Origin: Hyposmocoma kahamanoa
Taxonomy: Eukaryota > Arthropoda > Insecta > Lepidoptera > Cosmopterigidae
Assembly (NCBI RefSeq): GCF_003589595.1
Contig: NW_020653750.1
Span: forward strand, 6,136,005 to 6,200,004
DNA: 64,000 nucleotides
Reading direction: 5' to 3'
Shown piece after piece: positions 34,294 to 45,300 of the stretch. The position numbers and the translations under genes were made by a program. The number at the start of each line of letters is the position of its first letter. Position 1 is the stretch's first letter. A model generated the notes under the pieces. That model saw nothing but the letters and a program-made list of their open reading frames with translations, was not told where the DNA came from and did no database searches.

Positions 34294-35080
34294 CGGTGCA
34301 ATGCAGTGCGAAAATAACGTTTCAATTTACGTACCGTATATGTAGGAAACGTTTTCAATTATCAAATTATCAATATGTGCTATATTATAACTAAAAATAG
34401 AGTTCACGATATGCATTTCATTAAACTTATAGTAGTAGAAAGTAACATTTAAAATAGTGTTATTTAAAAAATTCATATTTTTTTACTTTTATCGATTTTG
34501 GAATTTATTCCATGAACTAATCAGAAAAAATAAATCGGAGCGTAACATATAACCTCCAAAATACGAAAATCGTATCAAAATATTGACTTTTTAGTTTTAA
34601 AATTACATTTGAGGCTGTACGAGAATTCAATTGATATGAATTAATATAGTTGTTCTCTTTTTCAATCACTTACAACAACGTTGTGTAACATACGATCCCG
34701 GAATAACTACGCACTTGCGCAAACGTCCTCGGTAACAAAATCAAAGTATATCACGGAGCGGACCAAGGTCTCCAAGGAGGGGAGAGAAAAGGTAACAGTT
34801 TAATGTGTTACAAACTTTTAAAGTTTAATATAATAAAATTTTTATCAAAATTTCCGTTGATAATTATGTAAAAATCTAATCATAAAGGGGCCCGCTTAAC
34901 TTGACGCAATATTCATTTCATTGTCAAACGTATTATAAGTGCAGGTGTTGGTCGATATGTCATCCAACATTTTTGAAATGTTGGGCATGTGTAAGGCGCT
35001 ACGCAAAAGCAGCAATTTTATAAGCTTTTTTAAAATTTTCGTATAACGGTTGTCAGTTGCAGCAACAAATAGGCCCGGTT
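34294..35080. other. UBE2O upstream region, no gene recognised
   Basis: AT-rich apart from the promoter-proximal 100 bp. No ORF of note, and no transposon ends could be assigned before 35083. Confidence 0.4.
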
Positions 35081-35082
35081 TA

Positions 35083-35932
35083 GTGCGGGAATACACGTTC
35101 AATTTTTCATCCGATAGTCGGATCTAATAGTCTGATTCGACTACCATATATGTATTTATATGAACACTCAACACACGTCCGATCCGGTCGGAGTCGGAAA
35201 TAGCGTCCGATTTTATTACCGGTCCGATCTCTATACTTTAGCGGGGAGACGAAATACACGTCCGATTCTTCCCTCCGATTTGCAGCGTTGCCAATGCTAA
35301 TAATTCAAAGTCCAAGGTTATAAATTTGGGGATTTAATTCTCAGTATTTATTATATTATTATTGTTACGCTTAAAAATATATCAATTAATTAAGAAAGTC
35401 AAAATGTGCCCATCTATAAATATACGTTACGCTATAATTAGAAATATACTCAACAAGTTAAATTAAGTTTAAACCTTAATATTTAAGCTTGACGAGTGGC
35501 AAGTTGTGGTATTGAAATACCTACTGCTCGGCTTTGTTTGGCAACAGCTGTTTTTTTTTTCACACCGGGGACTGGCCAAAACGTGAGGAAGGGTCGCGCG
35601 CTCAACACGCACCGACTGATCATCACATCCTATTTAAGAGCCAGGCTCTTGTTGGTGACTGATAATAGTAGTTGTAATTTTACAATTCAAGACAAATGTG
35701 TTAAAATGCTAGAACGCGAGGGCACTTTTTCCACATAGCATAATCCCCACAATATCCCCAAACGAGTTGTTCCCTGCTTTTGGGGAATTTCCCATAATTT
35801 GGCAACACTGCAGTTAGTTCAGAAAAATCCCGACGAAAGAATCGGACGCCTATCGAACATGTATTGAGTAAATCCGATCCGATAGTTGGATCCGACCATC
35901 AGTGGACCAAATCGGATGTGTATTCCCGCGCT
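35083..35932. mobile_element. TA-flanked TIR element (GTGCGGGAATACAC ends)
   Basis: The left GTGCGGGAATACACGTTC and the right GTATTCCCGCGC are inverted, followed inward by repeated TCCGAT/ATCGGA blocks. TA occurs at 35081-35082 and 35933-35934. About 850 bp; the longest frame is only 80 codons, with no similarity I recognise. Confidence 0.7.
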
Positions 35933-36065
35933 TAGGTCTTGCCGCTATTTTAAAATAAGCTTTCGAAATCCTGTATATAAATTCGAGGTCATTGCATTAA
36001 CAATTTAGCAAGAGCAAGACTGACGCTACGAAACACGGGGAGGCCTTGTAGTCCTTAGAGGATAT

Positions 36066-36240
36066 GGGTCGTATTCCAGAACTATACTCAAAGCACAAGT
36101 CAGGATTTGAGCAGACTTGAGTATGATTTCAAGCACTGGAAATACGACCCTAATGGCAAAGACTTGAGCATGATTTCTAGTGCTTTGAATCATACTCAAG
36201 TTCTGACCTGAGCACTGAGTAGAGTTCTAGAATACGACTC
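36066..36240. mobile_element. MITE (GGGTCGTATTCCAGAACT ends), copy 1
   Basis: Inverted ends GGGTCGTATTCCAGAACT and AGAGTTCTAGAATACGACTC, with the internal inverted repeat ACTTGAGTATGATTTCAAGC. It is homologous to 47840-48004. It lies about 20 bases left of the assembly gap. Confidence 0.78.
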
Positions 36241-36260
36241 TAGGTGTAGTCACTCAATGC

Positions 36261-36270
36261 NNNNNNNNNN
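36261..36270. other. Assembly gap (10 N)
   Basis: Ten N followed by eleven T. The true distance across it is unknown. Confidence 0.99.
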
Positions 36271-37577
36271 TTTTTTTTTTTGTGTTTTTTATAATAAAAG
36301 CCATTAGAATTCATTTTTTATTAAATAATTAAGTACGATTACTTCTCATTTTGCCATTCTTATAAGTAACAATACTGTTTTAGTACCTAAAAGTTTTTCG
36401 AGTTGATAACATCTCTTGGTAGGAATCTCAACTAATGGTAGGAATGTAAACTAATTGCAACATACTTACCTAAACTATTATCAACTTATAAGTTGGCTGG
36501 TATAGAAAATTAGATTGACAGAAAGTTATCAAATGAACTATAACCCTTGAGCTGACCTATCCTGCGTTAATAAAGTGCGAACTGCGACCCAACTTCATAG
36601 TCTTGGGGCCTACTGCGTAGTTGCGTACTAAATAAAGTCATGTTTGGACTTTAAATAGACCAAGGATTCTCTTTCAAATTTCACAAATTGCACAAAGTCT
36701 TTTGATGTGAAGTGCGAACACAATTCTCCTTGGCGGCTCTCCCCGTTTCTTTTGCACTCATGTAAATTAATCGGTAGCGAATTTAGCTTAGGCTTTGCAA
36801 AATAGTGGCCAAGCGATTTTGAATTGAATATCTTTTGTATTAGAATTAATTATCTATATATATATATATATACATATATTAATTATCTTATATATTAGTT
36901 TAAGTATTTCCAATGGAGTCTGTATAATTTAAAAAAATAAAATATTGAACAACCAAAATCCTTTATATTCTATATACGAATTTGAACTACTGTACAATAA
37001 CGGACCAAATTAGTAACTTGAACAAAAAAATCCATGCAAAATGTTAGACAGCTGATTAATATTGTGTGGAGACAATTCCTTTTTTTAACAAATTGCGTTT
37101 AAAAAATAATAACGTTCAGGCAAAAATACAAGAATTTATGGTGCATAAAAGTATTCTTTTTATTACTGCGTATAGAAAAAAGGTATGACAAGCAATACAC
37201 TATACGTACGTAATTTAGTAGTACAACATTTAGTAGTAGAACAATTTAGTAGTATGTACATACTACTAAATTGTACCAATGTTTACAATTAAGCTTAAAA
37301 ATTTACTTTGTTTTACTAAATATAAATAATAAACCACGATTGAAAATATTTATCCACGTTTTTGGATAATATCGAGTAAAAATGAATATTAATCCTGAGT
37401 ATTTATCCCAATGATATTTATCCGTAACCCATCTCTACTTTCAACTAAAATGGCTACGTCTGCGCAGTTTCGTGTAAATTATTTTGGAAAACGTCTTAAA
37501 CAGCTACGTAGCTACGGATTGCCAGTTGCCGAGTTACGAAGAGTGTGCGTAGCGTTAGGCGCTGCGCTTAACACTTA
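36271..37577. other. Intergenic AT-rich sequence
   Basis: Contains a (TA)n run at about 36854-36880 and an inverted repeat around ATTTAGTAGTA (about 37213-37275). No gene seen. Confidence 0.4.
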
Positions 37578-37997
37578 AAGGCCCATTCAGATGGAGAGAG
37601 TTTATCGCAAGTTTCGTGACGAAAAATCGTACGCGATTATCGTAAGAAATAATCGCCATAAGATTATCGTATCATAATGTTCACATTGAGGCAAGAACTA
37701 AAATCTCGCCTACGATTATGTCATACGAGATTCGCAAGCAGCTTAATCGCCTCCTCGACTGTTTCCACAGAGAAAAATATATAGTAAGGAGATTCTTGCT
37801 TACGAGTTTTCGACTTGTCTAAACACGATCTCGTATGACATTTTTTCAAGTTCATACGATTATCGTACAAATCGGTTCGAACCGTTTTGAGTGCGAGAAT
37901 TGCCATTCGAGTTCAGTGATTACTGCGGTATTGACTATGAATGAATATATCAAAATGACGCAAAAATCATTCAAATTTGGAACTGCTGATAATAATA

Positions 37998-39276
37998 GGG
38001 GTTAAAGTATGAAATTGCCGATTTGTACTGAAAATCTAAATTGTTTATTTTTTAAATTTTTAACAAATTTATTTAATCAAAATAGTTGCCATTATTATCT
38101 ATACATTGCTGCCATCTAATGGGAAGGGTATTAATGCCTTTGCGATAGAACTCCGACGATCTAGACTGCACAAACTGTGTGAAAGCATTTTGTACTGCCT
38201 CCTGGGAAGAAAACTTCTTGTCACGTAGATAATTGTCCAAATCACGAAAAAAATGGTAGTCCGATGGAGCAAGGTCTGGTGAATACGGAGGATGACGAAT
38301 GGTTTCTAACTGCAGTTCCTGAAGGGTCAAAATGGTTTCTCGTGCTGTGTGAGGTCTCGCGTTGTCGTGGAGCAATAATGGTGAAGATCGATTCATGAGT
38401 CGGGGCTGTTTTACTGCTAGTTTTGTCAACATGGTTCGGAGTTCGGCACAATAGACATCTGCCGTTATTGCTTGACCAGATCGAAGAAAACTATAGTGAA
38501 TAACACCATGCTGAGACCACCAAACAGTTACCATTACCTTTTTATTGGTAAGTTTTGCTTTTGGACACTGTTGTGGCATTTGACCTGGTGTCAGCCATTG
38601 CATTTTTCTTTTCCGGTTATCATAAAGAATCCACTTTTCATCACATGTTACAATTCGATCCAATATTCCTTCATTTCTGTACCGGTTCAACAAGGCAACA
38701 CAAGTTTCAACACGCGTTTCTTTCTGCAGATCAGTCAAATCATGAGGCACCCATTTTTCGTATTTTTTTATTTTATTGATTTGACGCAAGTGAGTCAATA
38801 TTGTGGGTAAGGTAACGTTAAACCATGCCGCTAATTCCTGGGTAGTTTGACTAGGATCGGCTTCCACTATCTCTCTTAATTCATTTTTATTCACCTGTGT
38901 GGGCGGTCTTCCTCGTGACTCGTTCTTTAAGTCGAAATTTCCATCACGAAAGCGTTTAAATCAAAATCGCACGGTGCGTTCATTAGTAGACCCCTCTCCA
39001 AACGCAGCATTGATATTGCGGGCTGTTTCTGCCGCGTTAGTTCCGCGTCGGAACTCGTATTCAAAAATCACTCGAAGTTTCGCAGTATCCATCTTTCTTG
39101 TCTAAATTGAATAACAAAAACAATTGAAAGTCGATATTCAAATGTTTCAAATTTAAAAAAAAAAAATCACAGAAACCATTTGAAAAAAGTTTCATTCGAA
39201 AACCTCAAACCATGAAGATTCTATGAAAATTCAAAGAACCTATTGCAATAAAACGGCAATTTCATACTTTAACCCC
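37998..39276 (-). mobile_element. Full-length mariner transposon (1,279 bp) with TA target duplication
   Basis: Both ends carry identical 23-bp terminal inverted repeats (37998-38020 and 39254-39276, beginning GGGGTTAAAGTATGAAATTG). TA dinucleotides flank them at 37996-37997 and 39277-39278. The length and the transposase inside are typical of Tc1/mariner-superfamily mariners. The element sits inside an older TIR element (37578-39643) in the UBE2O-TBC1D16 intergenic region. The identical TIRs suggest a fairly recent insertion. Confidence 0.96.
38073..39091 (-). pseudogene. Mariner transposase with one in-frame stop
   Basis: The reading frame starts with ATG at 39091 and runs to 38073 (about 340 codons, the usual mariner length). 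It is broken once near 38968 by TGA, where the helix-turn-helix region normally has Trp (VRF-stop-FKRF). Downstream, the frame is open for 273 residues. It contains EKWVPHDL (linker motif), the catalytic aspartates in VTCDEKW, LLHDNARPHTA and YSPDLAPSDYHFF, and 34 residues between the second and third Asp (DD34D). The stop would remove full-length transposase, so this copy is probably not autonomous. A shorter product from an internal start would lack the DNA-binding N-terminus. Confidence 0.93.
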
Positions 39277-39643
39277 TAATATTAAGTTCATTGCTCTATT
39301 TAGAAATATATATTATTACTTTTTTATTTTTTTTTAAATTTTATAACATTTCTGAACCCTTTTTTTCCTTTTCGTTTCCTTAATTCTTGTCTTAGAAAAG
39401 CAGTGATAATCAAAACATCCTCGCGCACTGTACTCAAGATAGAAACGGCTGGCACAAAAACTCGAAATACGATTTTTGCTTTTAAGTTCTGTTTATACGA
39501 AGACGTTCAATATTGAAAGGCGAGGCGATTATCGCTCACGTCAAAAGGCGATAATCGCGAATGTTTAGACGAGGAAAGTTTTTTATATTCTTTCGGTAAT
39601 CGTGTCTTCGAGACGAGAAACTCTCACCATCTAAATGGGCCTT

Positions 39644-41435
39644 TATTGTGTACATCTTATGCTAATATCTTTTTTACTTTGCTGTAGGCATGACGTTCAT
39701 TAGCAAACATGTTGTTCGTATTGGATATGGTAGCCCGTTATTAGAAAACTGGCAATACAGGCTGAAGGTAGGAGGAAACTAGACGTTTGGTCAGCTAACA
39801 CACTCAAGATATAAAAAATATAATGTCGCATTCCATTTTTGACTAACACGATCGATTTATATGTATACGACTGAGATGTTCGGCAATTATGGTGCCCTCT
39901 GAACTCTTAGGCCTCAGAGATTTTTTATATTAAGCTTAGTTGTATTACGTTTGGTTTAAGAGCAATAAAAAATATTTTTAATATCAAAAAATTACGACGA
40001 CTAGTTAAAATTTAATAAACGCTATTTGAAACTGGCAATGTCGTTTGTATCAAGAATATGACTCGGCTGCTTGTTGTACGTGCAGTTTTTGGTGCCCTAG
40101 CACAAATATTTTCATGTAGGAGGGTAGCTTTACTGCAAACTTTCAAATTTCTGTGTTCGGGTACATAATTATATACATTGAAAGAATTGTTAGTAATATT
40201 AGTTCTTTAAAGTGTGATATACGTCTACCCATAAAATACGACGCAAATGGCCCAAACATATCTTATTTGTGATTAATATACAAAACATAACCGTTAACTT
40301 ATGCCGTTATATATAAACTTGCAATGAAAAACCGAGTCTCAAAATGTATATTGGCCAACTTGTTAACCGATATGACGTGCAAAATGTTCGCAATAGTTTT
40401 GTCACATTAAACAGTACAGGTCTCGTCATATACATACATCAGCATTAAACGGGGTGATGGGAATAGAACATATGACGACTTCTGTCGCCAAAAAATGTAA
40501 TAAATGGTTTCTTTATATCCATGTACGGACAACGGCACATCAGACTACACATTTTTGTTCGAAAATCGATCCTAGTGCAACGGAACAAGATACGTCAATG
40601 TATAGCTTGATGTGCTGGCGAGTGTATATACCTAGCTTCCTAGGCTACCAAGCACTCGTAGTTAAGCTACCTATCTAGACACTTGTTATTCACTATCAAA
40701 ACCAAGCCAAAACAGTCACATACATAGATACTTCATGGATACATACATTCAGCCTTAAACGCTATGTCCCTGAATAAAAAATGTAAAGTAAATTAAAGTA
40801 AAGTCAAGTAAAGTCTATTTAAATCACAAAAAATAATTATGGGACTTTATATGCCTATGTCTTTCGGTGTACCTACCTACCTAATGACTTTTTAAAGTAC
40901 GTAATTATATTTTCCAACATATCGTTATTAGGAATCTACTTTTTCAATATAGAAGCCTGGATATGTAGGTACTTATGTATTATTATAAAGTACCTACCTA
41001 AAGAAGACATTGGTTACCTACAAACTTCTTTCGAATCTACTTTCCCTTTATTAACTCCTTCACAATTATAGGTACCTATTAACATACGAATACTATAAAT
41101 CACTTTCTTATTCCCAGACCTAAGATTGTCATCAATAAGTAATATCTTCATATGGAATGAATATAAATAATATGTAACTCGAGAAGAGGCATTCGTTCCT
41201 GCTTATTGTGTCCCACAGCTGTGACGTTAACTCTAGTGGTGAACGGGGCGGCGCGGCGCTATTCTCGTTCCGGCGATCAATACTGCGTTATCAAGTCAGC
41301 TATCTGGATATTTGTATGCGCGTAGTACGCATACAGCGCTTGAATGAGCCTGCCGCGAGTGATAGATAACACGAAAATTAAACTGAATAATACCCCACAG
41401 GGTAATTTAGGAGATGTGAACAATCGTTCTTGAAA
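39644..41435. other. Upstream of TBC1D16
   Basis: Mostly AT-rich. A GC-richer stretch at about 41215-41345 (GGGGCGGCGCGGCGC) may be the promoter or 5' UTR of TBC1D16. A 97-bp mini-MITE lies at 40523-40619. Confidence 0.35.
40523..40619. mobile_element. Mini-MITE of about 100 bp, copy 1
   Basis: GTACGGACAACGGCACATCA at one end and AGCTTGATGTGCTG at the other. It is the inverse of 58662-58765, with over 85 bases aligned. Confidence 0.7.
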
Positions 41436-42310
41436 ATGCCTCTGCCAGAACTGTTGAAACGAGCCTCTAGCTATTTTCTCGGTTTAGAATTCGACGACAA
41501 TGAAGAACCACCTGACTATGTCGACAACGAAATATTGTTTTGTAAGAATAATGTCTGTGTACATCCTCCTACTATTGCCAGGCATGAGCTGGACATCATT
41601 CATCACCCAGGATACTTGACAGTGACGACAAAAGTGTTCACGGATCAACACAACAATTCAAAACGACCCACGCTCTTCTTGAATTGGATTCCGAATTCTA
41701 CTTTACGAAAATGCCCTTCAGCTGTAGAAACCAGTCCAAGCGATGAACTTGGAAGCGGGGTAAAACCTGCAAGTCCTAAAGAAATTAAACAAAACGAAAA
41801 AAATGATACAAGCAAACATGACACGAATAACGAAAATGCATTTTCCGATTCTTCAGAAACGACTAGCATAAATTCTAACTCAGACAAGCAAAGCATCAAA
41901 TCTAATGATACTAGGTACACTAACAATGATACTACACAAGAAGAACTATCGTCAAGTTCAAAACCGACGGTAAAATCGGTTGATTCCAATAAAGACAATG
42001 TTTTTGCAAGTTTTGAGAAAGATGAGTCTAAAGATGAAGTGTATGTGTACGACAAACATGTGCGATCACAGTCAATGACGTCGGTTAATATAGTTATTGC
42101 TAATCCGAATATAGAAAATATTGACTTGACCCCTGATTCACAATCGGGCGACCGGTTCATCAGATCATTGTCGATGAGTTCATGTGATGAATTCAATCCT
42201 AACTGGATGAGCACTCCTGAGTTCCTTGCTCTCAAGCACAATTTAGTATTTCCTGATAGCGTACATAGCTCTCCAGTGCCACAAAGAAGGGCACCTATTA
42301 AATGTCGAAG
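41436..42310 (+). CDS. TBC1D16: TBC1D16 exon 1: N-terminal region with Ser/Asn-rich linker
   Basis: Residues 1-291. The first about 100 residues are conserved (LLKRASSYF, NEILFCKNNVCVHPP, HHPGYLTVTTKVF, LFLNWIPNSTLRKC; human HHPGYLCLY and LAWVPNSR). Residues about 110-215 are a hydrophilic tract rich in Ser, Asn, Asp, Lys and Thr (SSETTSINSNSDKQSIKSND), predicted to be disordered. Ser-rich blocks RSQSMTSVN and FIRSLSMSSCDEFNP look like basophilic kinase or 14-3-3 sites (RSxSMS), which is inference. The donor is CGAAG/GTGAGT at 42311. Confidence 0.93.
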
Positions 42311-45300
42311 GTGAGTTAGTACCTACTTACAAAGTCTAGAACATCGTTTTACATTAGTACCTATGTATGTACATATTTTCACAGATATAGGGAAGTGTTA
42401 GGTATCGATTTTACGTAGGTTTCCACTTTAGTTCTCTCACTTACGCTACTTCATTTAATAATATTTAGTCTTATCATAACATTGATGTTGTCGTTAGTTG
42501 ATTAAAATGTTATTAATTGCGTAACCATTAATAATTGTTTGAAATGGACTTGGTTCCATTGTATCTGTAACGTAGGTAATATGTTTTTGTTTACCAACAT
42601 ATCCACTTATTGTTTCAATGTAAAAATGTTGTGAAAGATTGTTTGCATTGTCTACCATGAATCACTTAAAATAACGTTTCAATTTTATACGAACTGAGTT
42701 ATAAATCGTACGCGAAGGCTGATGAGCGAAATATGTAGGTGGAGGGTTACCTCGAATATCTCCGGAAAATCAAGGTCAGGATGCCATTTAATGAACGTGG
42801 ACTCATGTAAGCAATTATTCATTAGTAATTCGTACTCGTCTCTCTCAACGGAATGCTATTATCTCTCCGGCCATGGTCTAGCTCATTCTTTTGGGACCAA
42901 GTGAATTCAAAATCCACACGTCATTATTTTGAATATACATTCTTGCGATTCTATCTATTATATGTCGCTTTTGCGTATCTTGACATAAACCGCAGCAAAT
43001 TAAGTAATTTATAATTTTAAATGTGTGAATATGGCCATGAATTTCCGATAGCATATCAGTTCTAGTGTTTGAATTCAATCCATGATTTTATAAACAATTA
43101 TTAGCAAGTTTGCGTTAGTTTTTGGTACACACTAAGAATATAATTAAACATGTACACATTGTTATGTTTTGGATGTTTTTTTGCATTATGAATTGTATAT
43201 AACGAATTTACTTACCTGCTTTACCAGGTTTTCAGTGGATCTGAGTCAAATGCGATCTTTGCGACTGTTTTTCAACGACGACAATTGTACTTGCGGACAA
43301 CTGGTTGTAGCCTCCAGGGAGTCTCAGTATAAAATTCTTCATTTCCACCATGGTGGACTGGATCGCTTAGCACAAGTTTTGCATAGATGGCATTCGCTGT
43401 TGCACAACATCAAACTTACACCAGGTAAAAGTCAGTGAATGATACTAAATTCGAACCCAGTTGTTAAGAAACTTTACTTGTTAAACTCCAAAATAAAACG
43501 TCGCTTCCAGGTTCCGAAGAACCCAATCTGCCATATCGACATTTCATGGTATGCCGTCCAGAAGTTCAAAAATCCGAACAACATCCCGAAGAAGAGAAAG
43601 TACCCAAGATCACCCCAGAACTGTTCTACGGAAAAATAATGAACGGAAAAGGAGTTATTGAGGATGATCTTTTCTTAAGAAAATGCATCTTTTTCGGTGG
43701 CCTTGACAAGGAGCTTAGAAGAGAAGTTTGGCCTTTCCTTCTTCATTGCTATCCGTATAATTCTACTTACGATGAAAGGGAAATAATTCTACAGATTAGA
43801 ACCAGAGAATACGACGAAATATCAAAGAGACGGCTCGAAAAGATGACTCCGGAACAGAACGCGATGTTTTGGAAGTCAGTGCAAAGTGTTATAGAGAAAG
43901 ATGTGGTTAGGACAGATAGAGGCAATCCATTCTTTGCAGGCGACAACAATTACAATATAGAGATTATGAAGAACATTTTGCTGAATTACGCAGTTTATAA
44001 CCCGGCTCTTGGGTAAGTTGGATTTAATATTCCAGCACTAAAAAGTTTTAATTATTTCCATTAAGGTTAACTTTAAATAAATTAGTCTCAAAACTTTTGG
44101 CACATTTCACAATTAGGTAAGTAACACCTATGCTTCTACGTAGCTCTTTTTCGTATTTGTACGTGTACGTGTATTATCTTGCCCTGTAGAGGTTAGATCT
44201 TTTTGACCCATTACTAATTACAATATATGTAATAATGTGCCAGACAATCATACTAATTACCTGGTCTCTTGATTAGGGAATTCCCTGTATTACGAGTACA
44301 CGGAATATCCAGAACAGCCAAATCTGAACGAATTTGAACGATTGAAACATTTTCTAAATTGACCTTTCCGAAGCTTCATTCAGCGCCCTCAGTGCAAACT
44401 GTTAGGGTGCGTTTCCACTATGTCGTCACGTTTTATTAGCGTTGGACTTTTTATTGTCTACTCTGTTCCCATATCACGACTACCTGTCGTGGACGATTTT
44501 TTATCGTTGAACGACTGTCGTGCCTAGCTGTTCCCACTAGATCGTGACGACAATTTATCATTTCACGACAGGCTCCTTGCCCATCTCTGGCTACGACTCA
44601 ACGCTACTGCAATGCGAGCAGAGAGGGGAGGGCAGGGAGCAGAATACGTGCGGACAGCGATAAATAAAACGTGATGATAATAGGAGCTGCGACAATCTGT
44701 CGTCACGTTTTTATCGTGACTTTTTTATCTTCCGACGACTGTTGTTGTAGGTGTTCCCACGATGACGACAGTTTGTCGTTGTAACGATAAAAAATCGTGC
44801 ACGACAGATAATCGTGTCGTGATATATGCGAACAACTTCATTTAAATATACAAGCTACGACACTATAAACTGCATGACAATCCGTCGTCACGATATAGTG
44901 GGAACGCGCCCTTAGGACACCTAGGTCGTTGAATTAGAATTACTTACTTGTATAGTGTATAATAGCCTTAATAAAAGACTACAAGTAGACAGTAACGAAC
45001 CTTCTTTATATCAATAGGTATACGCAAGGAATGAGCGATCTACTTGCTCCAGTTTTATGTGAGATTAAGTGCGAGGCGGAGGCGTTCTGGTGTTTCGTCG
45101 GCCTCATGCAGAGAGCCATATTTGTGTGCACCCCCACCGACAATGATATGGATAACAATCTTGTAAGTCCTTGTGCCTTAATAAATTTGAATATAATTTC
45201 ATCGATGCCGCTTGTACTGTCCATAAGACTTTTTCTATGAAGCAAACTGTAGAAAAATAAAACTACACATAATGTTCAAAAATCCTGTCAGACCAGCAGG

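Larger units (their letters stand above)
37578..39643. mobile_element. Older TIR element (AAGGCCCATT ends) that hosts the mariner
   Basis: AAGGCCCATTCAGATGG at 37578 is matched in inverse orientation by the sequence ending at 39643 (CCATCTAAATGGGCCTT). TA flanks both ends (37576-37577 and 39644-39645). Without the mariner the element is about 785 bp and contains repeated GATTATCGTA-type motifs but no coding frame. It is a non-autonomous TA-target element (MITE-like). Confidence 0.75.

Noticed and set aside
38472..38810. 112-codon plus-strand open frame
   Set aside because: Antisense of the mariner transposase.
41645..42241. 198-codon minus-strand open frame
   Set aside because: Antisense shadow of TBC1D16 exon 1, caused by its codon usage.
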